41,659 nucleotides of DNA from an uncultured Collinsella sp. (GTDB taxonomy: Bacteria > Actinomycetota > Coriobacteriia > Coriobacteriales > Coriobacteriaceae), in the NCBI GenBank assembly GCA_900549025.1, contig URMZ01000013.1, positions 1 to 41,659 on the forward strand, given 5' to 3'. Below the pieces are notes generated by a model. It saw nothing but the letters and a program-made list of their open reading frames with translations. It ran no database searches and was not told the DNA's origin. Below, one piece after another: positions 7,698 to 17,348 of this stretch (positions within the stretch are counted from its first letter, which is position 1; each line of letters begins with the position of its first letter). Position numbers and translations under genes: made by a program.

Positions 7698-9851
7698 TTA
7701 CTGAACTTTGCTGGCGAACTCGAGGTATTGCATGCGCTGCAGCTTGTCGATCGTCGAGGCGTATGGGCTGTCTTCAGATTCCAAGTCGTAGCGCAGCCCG
7801 TCGGCACCAAGGTAGCCGGCGACATTGATGGTGGGCACATCTGACCTTGTTGCAAGCAGAGCCTTTTGATAGTCGGTGAGCGGGGCGCCGATCTTATTAA
7901 GGGTAATGGCTGCAATCTCGTTTGCCCCGACGGTGTCGTAGACGTTGAGCTCGGTATTGCCGGCGATTTCATAGTTAGCCCAGACGAAATATGTCGACTG
8001 ATAGATACGGAAAGCGTGGCTTGCCGTATCTTCCTGAGGGTACAGCTCGTCGTTGAGAGTCGTTGCGGCGCTCGGCTGATGGTCGCCAAAAAAGACAAGG
8101 ACAACCGGTCTGCCGATATTGCGGAGCTCGTTGATAAAGTACTCGAGGTCCCGGTCGGATGCGTTGATGCAGGTGAGATAGGTGTTGAGCGCGCTATTGG
8201 CGCCCTCGCTGGCTCCCTCGACCCAATAGTTTGTCAGCTCTTCGGCGGGAACGGTGCCGACATCGTATCCGCCATGGTTTTGCATCGTGACATCGAAGAT
8301 GAACTGCGGAGCGTCGTCGGTCCTCAGCAGGTCGAGTATCTTGTCATAGGTGGCGTAGTCGCATACGCCGGCATGGTAACAGGGCGCACCTTCGAAATCG
8401 CCGATCGAAAGAAAGTCTCCAAAGCCCAGCTGCTGATAGATTTTATCTCGATGGTAGTTGACGGGGTTTTGCGGGTGCATAGCGGTAGCGGTATACCCAA
8501 GCTCCTTAAGGTCCTTTGCCAGACTGTTGACACCATTCATCTGATACAGCTGATAGGGGATCTTGCCTAATCCGACAAAGGCCGTTGTCGCTCCGGTCAA
8601 AAATTCGAATTCGGAGTTTGCCGTTCCGCCACCGGTGACCGAAGCGAGCATGGTGCCGCGAACAAGTGTGTCGGGAAGCGAGTTGTAGAATGCGGGGCCG
8701 GTGTACCCGGCCGCCTGGAGCTGCTCAAAGCACGAAAGGTCGCTAAAACTCTCGTTCATGACGGCAACAATCGTCGGCTTGATTTCATTGAACTGGGCAA
8801 CGGCCGCCGCGCGCTGCTCGCTCGAGCCATACGTGCTGTCGTAGGTGGCGGCGAGCTCCTGCTCGATGCTCTGCGCCTCATCGGGCGTATAGTCTTCGGG
8901 CTTCTCAATGGGCAACTCGTTGACCATTTCGGTGAACGAAGTGATAAAACCCTGAGACGCGTACGTGGTGATGGGCTGCCAACGGTCAAATCCAAAATTC
9001 AGCGCCTGCTCCAAGTCGATGTTGGAAAAGCCCGAGAGCCCCACAACGGTCACTAGCAGAAAAGCGCAGAGGTTAGCGGCGATTGCGGGGAAGACATGGG
9101 TGGGCGTACGGAGCTTTCTCGGTCGGATAAGCGAAAGAAGCCCCAGGGAAATCTCTAGCAGGGCGAGAGAGGTTACGATTCCGGCGGTAAAGGTAAACTC
9201 GTATCCCTCGCTCACTTCCATTGCGGTGCCAAGGGCCAAGATATCGCTTGGCAGGATGGCCTCGCCTTTAAACGTTATGACGAAGTGCTCGGCAATGCCA
9301 AGGATGCAACAGGCGACGGGCACGAGGGCCATGAAGCCTCCATGACGCTGTCCCAGCAAATAAAGGGAGAGCAGAACCGTCGCGAGCAGCCCGACGGAAA
9401 ACCCGAATGAGTTGGCGGGAATGCGATAGAACGTTTCGTTACAGGCAATTTCGAGTGAAACGAACGAGAGCGCTGAAACAGCGGCGATGACAAGGATGTC
9501 ACGGCAAATGCAGGCAACCGTTCCCGTCGCAAGATCGGTTTGGTCGATAAGTCCCGAAACCAAGGGTTCGACAAGAAGTATGACGGCGGCAGCACCGAGC
9601 GCCGAATAAGAAAGGACCCATAGGGAACTGTCCTCATTTACGAGCAATTGATTCGTAATCCATGCAGCTACCACGCCGAGCGGGATGAGGAGCGTCGCGC
9701 ACCAAAAGACGCGGGCAATGGGCGGCTTTTCATTGTGTTTGATTGAAAAATACACGCGCACGACGACGGTGGCCACGATAAGGACGGCGATGAATATGGG
9801 CAGATTGGCCATGTCGCTCGAAGTGATTTCAAGGGGGATATCTTCGGTCAT
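7698..9851 (-). CDS. LTA-synthase-family phosphoglycerol transferase (membrane sulfatase fold)
   Basis: An integral membrane enzyme with an extracellular sulfatase-like domain, expected to transfer glycerol phosphate (or a related group) from lipid to a cell-envelope glycan or lipid. The 717-aa product has several hydrophobic segments between residues 17 and 275 (for example 17-33, 47-65, 78-95, 115-135, 152-167, 223-243, 258-275). The catalytic domain follows from about 358. NESFSD (366-371) supplies the metal-binding Glu, and T410 in GGGTANSEFEF matches the LtaS nucleophilic Thr context. FGDHQPSAAT near the C-terminus gives metal-binding His/Asp. ATG 9851 has GAGGA upstream; the frame extends 25 codons further without a better ribosome site. 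Coriobacteria do not make classical LTA as far as I know, so the product is uncertain. Confidence 0.85.
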   Translation of the reverse strand: MTEDIPLEITSSDMANLPIFIAVLIVATVVVRVYFSIKHNEKPPIARVFWCATLLIPLGVVAAWITNQLLVNEDSSLWVLSYSALGAAAVILLVEPLVSGLIDQTDLATGTVACICRDILVIAAVSALSFVSLEIACNETFYRIPANSFGFSVGLLATVLLSLYLLGQRHGGFMALVPVACCILGIAEHFVITFKGEAILPSDILALGTAMEVSEGYEFTFTAGIVTSLALLEISLGLLSLIRPRKLRTPTHVFPAIAANLCAFLLVTVVGLSGFSNIDLEQALNFGFDRWQPITTYASQGFITSFTEMVNELPIEKPEDYTPDEAQSIEQELAATYDSTYGSSEQRAAAVAQFNEIKPTIVAVMNESFSDLSCFEQLQAAGYTGPAFYNSLPDTLVRGTMLASVTGGGTANSEFEFLTGATTAFVGLGKIPYQLYQMNGVNSLAKDLKELGYTATAMHPQNPVNYHRDKIYQQLGFGDFLSIGDFEGAPCYHAGVCDYATYDKILDLLRTDDAPQFIFDVTMQNHGGYDVGTVPAEELTNYWVEGASEGANSALNTYLTCINASDRDLEYFINELRNIGRPVVLVFFGDHQPSAATTLNDELYPQEDTASHAFRIYQSTYFVWANYEIAGNTELNVYDTVGANEIAAITLNKIGAPLTDYQKALLATRSDVPTINVAGYLGADGLRYDLESEDSPYASTIDKLQRMQYLEFASKVQ

Positions 9852-9863
9852 GGACGTTCCTCT

Positions 9864-9901
9864 GTTACAGCAAATTAAGTTCAGTATTAGATTACTGTAA
9901 C
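9864..9901 (-). promoter_or_regulatory. Inverted repeats upstream of the LTA-synthase-like gene
   Basis: GTTACAG (9864-9870) and CTGTAAC (9895-9901) are perfect inverted copies. Inside them CAGTA (9882-9886) and TACTG (9893-9897) form a second palindrome centred on ttagat. The stretch is AT-rich and lies 13-50 bases before the ATG, where promoter and operator are expected. Confidence 0.4.
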
Positions 9902-9969
9902 CTTTCCATGGCATTTCGAGAAACAAAGCACCCGATACGCAAAGCTAAAGGTCTGCGAATCTTGTATTA

Positions 9970-9983
9970 CGAACATCTGTGCG
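9970..9983 (+). promoter_or_regulatory. Candidate LexA (SOS) box of uvrA
   Basis: CGAACATCTGTGCG matches the Gram-positive/actinobacterial LexA pattern CGAAC-N4-GTTCG with one mismatch (GTGCG). It lies about 62 bases before the uvrA start. No convincing -35/-10 pair could be fixed nearby, so the overlap with the promoter is not proven. Confidence 0.35.
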
Positions 9984-10044
9984 CGTCGAGTGCGCTAAAC
10001 TCATCGACAGTATGATTCGATGCAATAGGAGGCAAGGAGCTTCC

Positions 10045-12924
10045 ATGTCTGATTCTTCTATCGTTATTCGCGGCGCTCGTGAGCACAACCTCCGTGATAT
10101 CGATGTTTCCATTCCGCGTGACCAACTCGTGGTCATTACCGGTCTTTCTGGCTCGGGCAAGAGTTCGCTGGCATTTGACACTATCTATGCCGAGGGCCAG
10201 CGTCGATACGTCGAGAGTCTTTCGAGCTATGCGCGCCAGTTCTTGGGCCAGATGGACAAACCCGACTTGGATTCAATCGACGGCCTTTCGCCGGCGGTGT
10301 CGATCGACCAAAAGACGACGTCTAAAAACCCTCGCTCGACGGTTGGCACCGTAACCGAGATTTATGACTATCTGCGCCTGCTGTTCGCCCGTGTGGGCAC
10401 CCCGCACTGTCCCGAATGCGGCCGCGTCATTGAGCGCCAGACGACCGACCAGGTTGCCGACAAGGTCTTGGCGGCGGGGGAGGGCCGCCGCGCGTTTGTG
10501 CTGGCACCGGTGGTGCGCGGGCGAAAAGGCGAGTACACCAAACTGTTTGAGGACCTTCGCGCCGAGGGCTTTAGCCGCGTGCGTGTCGACGGTGAAGTGC
10601 GCTCGCTCGACGATCCGATCGATCTGGACAAGAAGTTCAAGCACGATATCGAGGTCGTAGTCGATCGCATCGTGATCCGTGAGAACTCTCTGGGCCGTAT
10701 CGCCGAGTCTGTTGAGCAGGCGACCGCGCTGGCTCACGGCAATGTAAACGTGTACATGCTGCCCGATCGTGATGCTCCCGAGGGGACCGAGGGCGAACTG
10801 CTGGAGTATTCGTTGGCCTTGGCGTGCCCGGAGCATGGTCACTCCATTGACGATCTTCAGCCGCGTGATTTTTCGTTCAACGCTCCCTATGGCGCATGTC
10901 CTGAGTGCGACGGCCTGGGCTTTAAGAAAACCGTTGATGCCGAGGCGTTGATCGAGGACCCCTCGAAGTCCATTGCCGACGGAGTCTTTGGTAGCCTGTT
11001 TGGCAACTCGAACTACTATCCGCAGATTTTTGCTGCGGTCTGCAAACACTTTAAGGTGAGCACCGATACGCCGTGGGAGGACTTGCCCCCTCGCGTGCGT
11101 CGTGCATTCTTGAATGGCCTGGGCGATACGAAGATCTCGGTCGACTACCAAAAGCTCGACGGACGTCGCAGCCAGTGGGATACCAAGTTTTCGGGCGTTC
11201 GCAACATCCTGTACGAACGCTATACCGAGACGACGAACGAGAACACCAAGGCGCGCCTGGAGAAGTACATTCGCGAGGAGCCGTGCTCGAGCTGCCACGG
11301 CGCTCGTTTGCGCCCTGAGATGCTCGCCGTCACCGTGGGCGGCAAGTCCATTTACGAGGTTTGTTGCCTGTCGTGCCGTGAATCGCTCGAGTTTTTTGAG
11401 GGCCTGGAACTCACCGAGCGCCAACAGTTTATCGGCGGCCGTATCGTCAAGGAAATCCTGGAGCGCTTGCGTTTTCTGGTCGATGTTGGACTCGACTATC
11501 TGACGCTCGATCGTGCCTCGGCGACGCTTTCCGGTGGCGAGGCACAGCGTATTCGACTGGCAACGCAGATCGGCGCGGGTCTCATGGGCGTGCTCTATAT
11601 TCTGGACGAGCCCTCGATCGGCTTGCATCAGCGTGACAACGAGCGCCTGATCAAGACGCTCAAGCGCCTGCGCGATATCGGCAATACCGTTATCGTCGTC
11701 GAACACGACGAGGATACAATCCGTGCCGCCGACTACGTGATCGACATGGGGCCCGGCGCCGGCGTCAACGGCGGGCACGTAGTCGTGGCGGGAACGCCTG
11801 CCGATATCATGGCGTGTCCTGAGTCGATGACGGGCGCTTATCTGACCGGCAAACGAATGATCCGGGTGCCTGATGAACGGCGCAAGCCCGGTCGCGGCTG
11901 CCTTAAAATTACGGGCGCTCGAGCCAACAACCTCAAAAACGTTACCGCCAAGATCGAGTTTGGTACGCTTACGGTTGTTACCGGCGTGTCGGGATCGGGC
12001 AAGAGCTCCCTGGTTACCGACACCATTGCGCCTGCCCTTACGAATGCCATTCACCGCTCGACGCGCCCTGTGGGTCCGTATAAGAAAATCGAGGGCATTG
12101 AGTGTATCGATAAGGTTATCGATATCGACCAGTCGCCGATTGGCCGCACGCCGCGTTCCAACCCTGCTACCTATATCGGCCTGTGGGATGATCTTCGCGC
12201 GCTGTTTGCGAGCACGCCGGAGTCGAAGGCGCGCGGCTACTCGCCGGGTCGTTTCTCCTTTAATGTGAGTGGCGGGCGCTGTGAGGCGTGCAAGGGCGAC
12301 GGACAGATCAAGATCGAGATGCACTTCCTTCCCGATATCTTCGTTCCCTGCGAAGTTTGCGGCGGTAAACGCTACAACCGCGAGACGCTCGAGGTCACCT
12401 ACCGTGGCAAGACCATCTCGGACGTGCTCGACATGAGCGTCACCGAGGCGCTGGCCTTCTTTGGGAATATCCCGCAGATTAAGCGCAAGCTCCAGACGCT
12501 GTACGATGTAGGCTTGGGCTACGTGAGCCTGGGTCAGCCCGCCACGACGCTTTCGGGCGGCGAGGCGCAGCGTGTGAAACTCGCCAAGGAGCTTCATCGA
12601 CGCCAGACGGGCAAGACGTTCTATATTTTGGACGAGCCGACGACCGGCCTTCATTTTGAGGACGTCCGCCAGCTGCTCGATGTGCTGCAGCGCTTGGTCG
12701 ATGCGGGCAACACGGTGCTGGTGATTGAGCACAACCTTGATGTCATCAAGGTTGCCGACCGCCTGATCGATATGGGTCCCGAGGGCGGTAACGGCGGCGG
12801 AACCGTCGTGGTTTCGGGCACACCGGAGCAGGTTGCAGACTGTCCGCAGAGTTATACGGGCAAGTTTTTGGCGCCGTTGCTCAGGCGTGACCGGGAGCGC
12901 CAGGCTCAACTTGATGCTCAATAA
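10045..12924 (+). CDS. uvrA: Excinuclease ABC subunit A
   Basis: Damage-sensing ABC-type ATPase of nucleotide excision repair; the dimer scans DNA and loads UvrB. The 959-aa protein has two nucleotide-binding modules: Walker A GLSGSGKS at 33-40 with LSGGEAQR near 495-502, and Walker A GVSGSGKS near 647-654 with LSGGEAQR near 836-843. Zinc-type CxxC pairs are present (CPEC near 125, CSSC near 415, CEAC and CEVC near 750-775). ATG 10045 was chosen because AGGAGG (10027-10032) and AAGGAG (10034-10039) precede it; 22 codons of open frame upstream lack support. It is divergent from the LTA-synthase-like gene. Confidence 0.97.
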   Translation: MSDSSIVIRGAREHNLRDIDVSIPRDQLVVITGLSGSGKSSLAFDTIYAEGQRRYVESLSSYARQFLGQMDKPDLDSIDGLSPAVSIDQKTTSKNPRSTVGTVTEIYDYLRLLFARVGTPHCPECGRVIERQTTDQVADKVLAAGEGRRAFVLAPVVRGRKGEYTKLFEDLRAEGFSRVRVDGEVRSLDDPIDLDKKFKHDIEVVVDRIVIRENSLGRIAESVEQATALAHGNVNVYMLPDRDAPEGTEGELLEYSLALACPEHGHSIDDLQPRDFSFNAPYGACPECDGLGFKKTVDAEALIEDPSKSIADGVFGSLFGNSNYYPQIFAAVCKHFKVSTDTPWEDLPPRVRRAFLNGLGDTKISVDYQKLDGRRSQWDTKFSGVRNILYERYTETTNENTKARLEKYIREEPCSSCHGARLRPEMLAVTVGGKSIYEVCCLSCRESLEFFEGLELTERQQFIGGRIVKEILERLRFLVDVGLDYLTLDRASATLSGGEAQRIRLATQIGAGLMGVLYILDEPSIGLHQRDNERLIKTLKRLRDIGNTVIVVEHDEDTIRAADYVIDMGPGAGVNGGHVVVAGTPADIMACPESMTGAYLTGKRMIRVPDERRKPGRGCLKITGARANNLKNVTAKIEFGTLTVVTGVSGSGKSSLVTDTIAPALTNAIHRSTRPVGPYKKIEGIECIDKVIDIDQSPIGRTPRSNPATYIGLWDDLRALFASTPESKARGYSPGRFSFNVSGGRCEACKGDGQIKIEMHFLPDIFVPCEVCGGKRYNRETLEVTYRGKTISDVLDMSVTEALAFFGNIPQIKRKLQTLYDVGLGYVSLGQPATTLSGGEAQRVKLAKELHRRQTGKTFYILDEPTTGLHFEDVRQLLDVLQRLVDAGNTVLVIEHNLDVIKVADRLIDMGPEGGNGGGTVVVSGTPEQVADCPQSYTGKFLAPLLRRDRERQAQLDAQ

Positions 12925-12947
12925 ATAGGCGATTCAGTTCATGGGCT

Positions 12948-12972
12948 CCATCGACTCCTTGTGATTCGATGG
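12948..12972 (+). other. Small hairpin after uvrA
   Basis: CCATCGA (12948-12954) and TCGATGG (12966-12972) form a perfect 7-bp stem with an 11-nt loop. No T run follows, so a terminator role is doubtful. Confidence 0.35.
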
Positions 12973-12989
12973 CGCTTGCTGTGCCGAAG

Positions 12990-13019
12990 TGACGTATGCA
13001 GCCGAATTGGACATATACT
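12990..13019 (+). promoter_or_regulatory. Possible promoter of the ybaK-murJ-uvrC operon
   Basis: TATACT at 13014-13019 is a good -10 box. TGACGT at 12990-12995, 18 bp upstream, is a weak -35. It lies 38 bases before the ybaK start. Confidence 0.35.
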
Positions 13020-13056
13020 TAATCCTTGCGTCCGAATGCGAGGGAAAGGATATGTC

Positions 13057-13557
13057 ATGGCAAAGGCTGTAAAGACGCCAAAAACCAATGCGATGCGCGA
13101 GCTGGAAAGTGCCGGCATTTCCTATGTTTTACATACGTACGAAGACGATGGTGATGAGTCGGTGGGCCTGGGGGTCGCGATTTCGGAGCAGCTTGACGAG
13201 GAGCCCGGTCAAGGATTCAAGACTTTGGTCTGCGTGACACCGTCCAACGACTATGTCGTGTGCTGTATCCCTGTTGCCGACGAGCTCGATCTAAAGTCCG
13301 CCGCGCGTGCCGCGGGGGAGAAGTCCTTGGCCATGATGCATGTGAAGGATTTGCTTGCGGCGACTGGCTACGTTCGCGGCGGCTGCAGCCCGGTCGGTAT
13401 GAAAAAACGCTACCGGACGCTCATTGACGAGACATGTGTCCTTTGGGATACCATTTTTATTTCGGGAGGCAAGCGTGGTTATCAGCTCGAGCTTGCACCC
13501 GATGATTTAATTGCATTTTGCGGGGCGACGGTTGCCGCGATTACGAGAGAGGACTGA
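13057..13557 (+). CDS. ybaK: Cys-tRNA(Pro)/Cys-tRNA deacylase, YbaK/EbsC family
   Basis: A trans-editing enzyme that hydrolyses cysteine wrongly attached to tRNA(Pro). The 166-aa length is typical. The N-terminal segment TPKTNAMRELESAGISY is diagnostic of the family. VLHTYE, the substrate-pocket segment with K in FKTLV, and the GG(C/Y)SPVGMKK loop near residue 110 all fit the YbaK fold. ATG 13057 is preceded by GGGAAAGGA (13042-13050); 32 open codons upstream have no ribosome site and overlap the probable promoter. murJ starts 3 nt after its stop, so the genes are co-transcribed. Confidence 0.9.
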   Translation: MAKAVKTPKTNAMRELESAGISYVLHTYEDDGDESVGLGVAISEQLDEEPGQGFKTLVCVTPSNDYVVCCIPVADELDLKSAARAAGEKSLAMMHVKDLLAATGYVRGGCSPVGMKKRYRTLIDETCVLWDTIFISGGKRGYQLELAPDDLIAFCGATVAAITRED

Positions 13558-13560
13558 GCG

Positions 13561-15243
13561 ATGCCGCAGGAAGAATTGAAGCGCGGAGCTCATTTTGCAA
13601 AAGAATCTGCGCCTCAGACACCCTCATCCGAAGCTTCTTCGTCGCGAGATGACACTGACGACATGGGCTCGTCGGACTACTCCACGGTTGGTCGTTCCGC
13701 CGGGCTTATGACCATACTGACCATCGTGTCTCGCGTTACCGGTTTTATCCGAACGTGGGCAATGGCGGCCGCTATCGGCATGTCGCTACTCTCATCCTCC
13801 TATCAGGTCGCCAACAACCTGCCCAATATGCTCTACGAACTCGTGATGGGTGGCATGCTCGTGACGGCGTTTTTGCCCGTGTACATGGGCGTGAGGCGTG
13901 AGCAGGGTCGCGAGGCCTCGAACGAGTACGTGGGCAACCTGCTCGGCATTCTGCTTTTGGTGCTGGGTGGCATTTCGTTGCTGGGGACCGTGTTCGCCCC
14001 GGGCTTTATCTGGACGCAATCGTTCCTTTCGGGTGACGGCGGCAGCATGGATACCGCTGCGTTCATGTTCCGTTTCTTTGCTATCCAGATTCTGTTTTAT
14101 GGTTTGGGCTCGGTGTTCTCGGGCGTTCTCAACGCACACCGCGACTACTTCTGGTCGACGTTTGCCCCGGTCCTCAACAATGTGATCGTCATTGCGAGCT
14201 TTATGGGTTTTGCGCCCGTGTCCGCACAGTTTGGCGAACGTGCCGGCATCATCTTGATTGCGGCCGGTACGACCCTCGGTGTCTTTGTTCAGATGGCATG
14301 TCAGATCCCCGCGCTTGGCAAGCACGGTGTGCATCCCCATATCCATATCGACTTTAAGGACCCCGCGCTGCGTCAGACGATTGCGCTCGGTATCCCGACG
14401 CTGCTCGCCACGGTGTGCATGTTTGTCTCGACTTCTATCACCAACGCTGCCGCGCTGGTGGTCCAGCCCGAGACTGGCCCTTCCGTCATCGCCTATGCGC
14501 GCCTGTGGTACACGCTGCCCTACGCGCTGATTGCCGCCTCGCTTTCGACGGCGCTCTATACCGAGCTCTCTCACGACGCACAGGAGAAGGATTACGACAG
14601 CGTTCGCATGGGCATTTCGCGTGGCGTCGCCCAGATGCTGTTCTTCCTGATTCCGTTCGCGCTGTACCTGATTGTCTTCGCGCGTCCGCTCAACATGATT
14701 TACTGTGCCGGCAAGTTTGATGAATCCGGCGTGACGCTGGTGTCCGAGTACCTTGTCTACCTGGCGCTCTCGCTGCCGCTCTACGGCGTGGTCGTGTTGA
14801 TGCAGAAGAGCTTCTCTGTCTTGCTCGACATGAAGCCCTATAGCCGCTATTGCCTGTATTCCGCCATCGGCCAGGCCGGCTCGGTTCTGCTGTTTGGCGT
14901 TGTGCTGGGCTTCGGTATGCCGGCAATCGCGCTTTCGTATGTCGTCGACTACGTGATCTTGGTCGGATGTTCGCTATGGTGGCTGCGTCGTCGTCTGCGT
15001 GGCCTTCAGGTCAAATCTATCCTGCATGGCGGGTACTTTGGCCTTTTGCTCGGCGGCCTGGGTGCTGCCGCAGGCGCCGGCGTCATGTGGGCGCTTGAAC
15101 ACTTTGTCGGGGCACTTGGCGGCTCGATTCTGATTACTCTTGGCTACGTTTGCGTTGCGGGTGTCGTCTCGCTTGCTGTTACCTTTGGCCTTGCCGTCGT
15201 CCTTAAGATGCCCGAGGTCTCGGCGCTGCTTCGTCGCAAGTAG
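13561..15243 (+). CDS. murJ: Lipid II flippase MurJ (MviN family)
   Basis: Polytopic MOP-superfamily flippase that moves lipid II to the outer face of the cytoplasmic membrane for peptidoglycan synthesis. The 560-aa protein has about 40 polar N-terminal residues (Ser/Glu/Asp rich), then about 14 membrane segments. Family marks include the first-helix segment TIVSRVTGFIRTWAMA, the loop NNLPNMLYELVMGG, and PVLNNVIVI in the middle. The polar N-terminal extension has no equivalent in E. coli MurJ; actinobacterial MurJ proteins often carry extra cytoplasmic domains at the C-terminus instead, which is absent here. uvrC begins directly after its stop codon. Confidence 0.93.
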   Translation: MPQEELKRGAHFAKESAPQTPSSEASSSRDDTDDMGSSDYSTVGRSAGLMTILTIVSRVTGFIRTWAMAAAIGMSLLSSSYQVANNLPNMLYELVMGGMLVTAFLPVYMGVRREQGREASNEYVGNLLGILLLVLGGISLLGTVFAPGFIWTQSFLSGDGGSMDTAAFMFRFFAIQILFYGLGSVFSGVLNAHRDYFWSTFAPVLNNVIVIASFMGFAPVSAQFGERAGIILIAAGTTLGVFVQMACQIPALGKHGVHPHIHIDFKDPALRQTIALGIPTLLATVCMFVSTSITNAAALVVQPETGPSVIAYARLWYTLPYALIAASLSTALYTELSHDAQEKDYDSVRMGISRGVAQMLFFLIPFALYLIVFARPLNMIYCAGKFDESGVTLVSEYLVYLALSLPLYGVVVLMQKSFSVLLDMKPYSRYCLYSAIGQAGSVLLFGVVLGFGMPAIALSYVVDYVILVGCSLWWLRRRLRGLQVKSILHGGYFGLLLGGLGAAAGAGVMWALEHFVGALGGSILITLGYVCVAGVVSLAVTFGLAVVLKMPEVSALLRRK

Positions 15244-17190
15244 GTGCGTGTGGCCGGTCACGACAACATTCCAACACTCGCCGAGCAGGTTTCGCGCGTT
15301 CCCACGCAGCCCGGATGCTACCTTTGGAAAGATGCCAAGGGCGATGTCATCTACGTTGGCAAGGCGAAAAACCTGCGTTCCCGTATGCGCCAGTACGTGA
15401 CGCTGCAGGATGAGCGCCAAAAAATACCGCTCATGATGCAATTGGTTGCGAGCTTTGACTACATCGTTGTCGAAACCGAGCATGAGGCGCTTGTACTCGA
15501 GCGCAACCTGATCGGCCAGTACCATCCGTACTTTAACGTCGACCTCAAGGATGACAAGAGCTACCCCTTTATCGCCATTACAAAGGGCGACCTGTATCCC
15601 GCTATCAAATACACGCGTGAGCGTCATAAGCCGGGAACGCGCTATTTTGGACCCTATACCGATAGCCGTGCGGCACGTGAGACGATAGATACGCTGCGCA
15701 AGGTTATCCCCATCTGCTCTGCATCCTGTGCGGAGTGGCGTCGTTGTCGCCGTATCATCGAGTCCCACAAGGGCGAGGAAGACATCGTCAATATGATTTG
15801 CGCACAAAACGGGCGTCCCTGCTTCGACTACCATGTCGGGCGCGGGCCGGGTGCGTGTGTCGGCGCGATTTCCCCGGCAGACTATGCCAAGAACGTCAAG
15901 CGTGTCGAGCGCTTTTTGTCGGGCCATCGCAAGGATGTCGTCGACGAGCTGACTTCCGAGATGGCGGATGCCGCCGAGGCACTCGATTTTGAGCGCGCGG
16001 CACGCGTCAAGCGTCGTTTGGAGGTCATCAGGGGTCTGGACGACCGTCAGCAAGTCGTTTTTCCCTCCAGTGTCGATATCGATGTCATCGGTTTCTATCG
16101 CGAGGAGACCATCTCTGCCGCTTGCGTCTTTGTCGTGCGTGAGGGCCGAACAGTTCGCACCTGCGAGTTCATTCTCGACAAGGGTCTTGATGTTGACGAG
16201 GAAGAGCTCCAGTCGGGCTTTCTTAAGCGCTATTACGACGAGACGGCTGATATTCCAGCTGAGATAAACCTCTCTGTCGAGCTTGAGGATGCGGAGGCGC
16301 TGGGGGAGTGGCTTGCAGGCAAGCGCGAGCGTTCCTGCCGTCTCCATAGGCCGCAGCGTGGCGAAAAGCACCGTTTGCTCGATATGGCATCCAAAAATGC
16401 GCGCCATGCCCTCATGCGCTACATGATGCGAACGGGGTACGCTGACGACCGCACCAATCAAGCGCTCCTGGAGCTCGAAAGCGCGCTGGCGCTGCCAGCG
16501 CCGCCGATGCGTATCGAGTGCTTCGATATCTCGACGCTGCACGGAACCTTTACCGTCGCCTCGATGGTGGTGTTTACCAACGGGCGCGCCGACAAGAGCC
16601 AGTACCGTCGTTTTAAAATTCAGGCCGAATTGGACGAGGCAAATGACTTCGTGTCGATGTCCGAGGTTTTGGGACGACGCTATGCTCCCGAGCGCATGGC
16701 CGACGAGCGCTTTGGCTCGCGTCCCGATTTGCTCGTTGTCGATGGCGGCAAGCCGCAATTGACCGCTGCGATCAAGCAACTTGAGGCTCTTGGGCTCGAT
16801 ATACCGGTTTGTGGTTTGGCGAAGGCCGATGAGGAAGTTTTTGTGCCTTGGGACGAGACTCCCGTCGTGCTGCCGACCGGGTCTGCTTCGCTCTATCTAA
16901 TTAAACAGGTTCGCGATGAATCGCACCGTTTTGCCATCACGTTCCATCGCGAGTTGCGCGATAAAGCCATGACGGTTTCGGTACTCGATGACGTTCCAGG
17001 CGTGGGACCCACCAGAAAACGTGCCCTTATGCGCCATTTTGGCTCGATGAAGCGTTTGCGCGCGGCGAGCGAGCAAGAGATCGCGGAAGTTCGCGGCATA
17101 CCTGCCGATGTTGCCAAGGCGGTCCACGAGGCACTCGTTGCATGGAATGCCGAGCGCGCCGAGGCGGCGGCTGGCCATTCCGATAGCTAA
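15244..17190 (+). CDS. uvrC: Excinuclease ABC subunit C
   Basis: Makes both incisions in nucleotide excision repair after UvrB loading. The 648-aa protein has the GIY-YIG nuclease at the N-terminus (GCYLW at 24-28, YVGKA at 37-41, with R45 and the LERNLI Glu). A cysteine-bearing segment lies at about 155-206 and a UVR motif (ALDFERAARVKRR) near 245. The RNase H-like nuclease shows IECFDIS, VVDGGKP and DESHRFA, and the tail carries helix-hairpin-helix motifs (VPGVGPTRKRAL). The start may be GTG 15244, immediately after the murJ stop, or GTG 15250. One cysteine of the usual Fe-S set is glycine (see findings). No clear terminator follows. Confidence 0.95.
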   Translation: MRVAGHDNIPTLAEQVSRVPTQPGCYLWKDAKGDVIYVGKAKNLRSRMRQYVTLQDERQKIPLMMQLVASFDYIVVETEHEALVLERNLIGQYHPYFNVDLKDDKSYPFIAITKGDLYPAIKYTRERHKPGTRYFGPYTDSRAARETIDTLRKVIPICSASCAEWRRCRRIIESHKGEEDIVNMICAQNGRPCFDYHVGRGPGACVGAISPADYAKNVKRVERFLSGHRKDVVDELTSEMADAAEALDFERAARVKRRLEVIRGLDDRQQVVFPSSVDIDVIGFYREETISAACVFVVREGRTVRTCEFILDKGLDVDEEELQSGFLKRYYDETADIPAEINLSVELEDAEALGEWLAGKRERSCRLHRPQRGEKHRLLDMASKNARHALMRYMMRTGYADDRTNQALLELESALALPAPPMRIECFDISTLHGTFTVASMVVFTNGRADKSQYRRFKIQAELDEANDFVSMSEVLGRRYAPERMADERFGSRPDLLVVDGGKPQLTAAIKQLEALGLDIPVCGLAKADEEVFVPWDETPVVLPTGSASLYLIKQVRDESHRFAITFHRELRDKAMTVSVLDDVPGVGPTRKRALMRHFGSMKRLRAASEQEIAEVRGIPADVAKAVHEALVAWNAERAEAAAGHSDS

Positions 17191-17282
17191 ACACGAGCCA
17201 AACAACTGATATACATGATTGCGCGATTTTCAACCATTTATTTCGCCATGATTGCCTGCTGGTTTCGGGTTTTATTAACGCT

Positions 17283-17318
17283 AAAACGTTTGACTAACCC
17301 AAGCGAAAACCCTGCTAT
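17283..17318 (+). promoter_or_regulatory. Promoter and operator-like palindrome of the sialic acid operon
   Basis: TTGACT (17290-17295) and TGCTAT (17313-17318) stand 17 bp apart and form the best promoter in the 363-bp gap after uvrC; TATCCT at 17316 is an alternative -10. The 8-bp palindrome AAACGTTT (17284-17291) overlaps the upstream edge of the -35 box, a position suited to a LacI-type regulator. Confidence 0.45.
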
Positions 17319-17348
17319 CCTGCGGGTTGACGAAGACTGATATCTCAC

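Noticed and set aside
7553..8104. A longer N-terminus for Mrp
   Set aside because: The extension lies inside the LTA-synthase-like gene in another frame and is Ser/Thr/Pro-rich without homology; the ATG at 7552 has a strong ribosome site.
10273..12921. An 882-codon open frame on the minus strand opposite uvrA
   Set aside because: It covers the uvrA coding region in antisense, shows no motif, and its predicted protein is Arg/His/Leu-rich as expected from the reverse reading of GC-rich codons.
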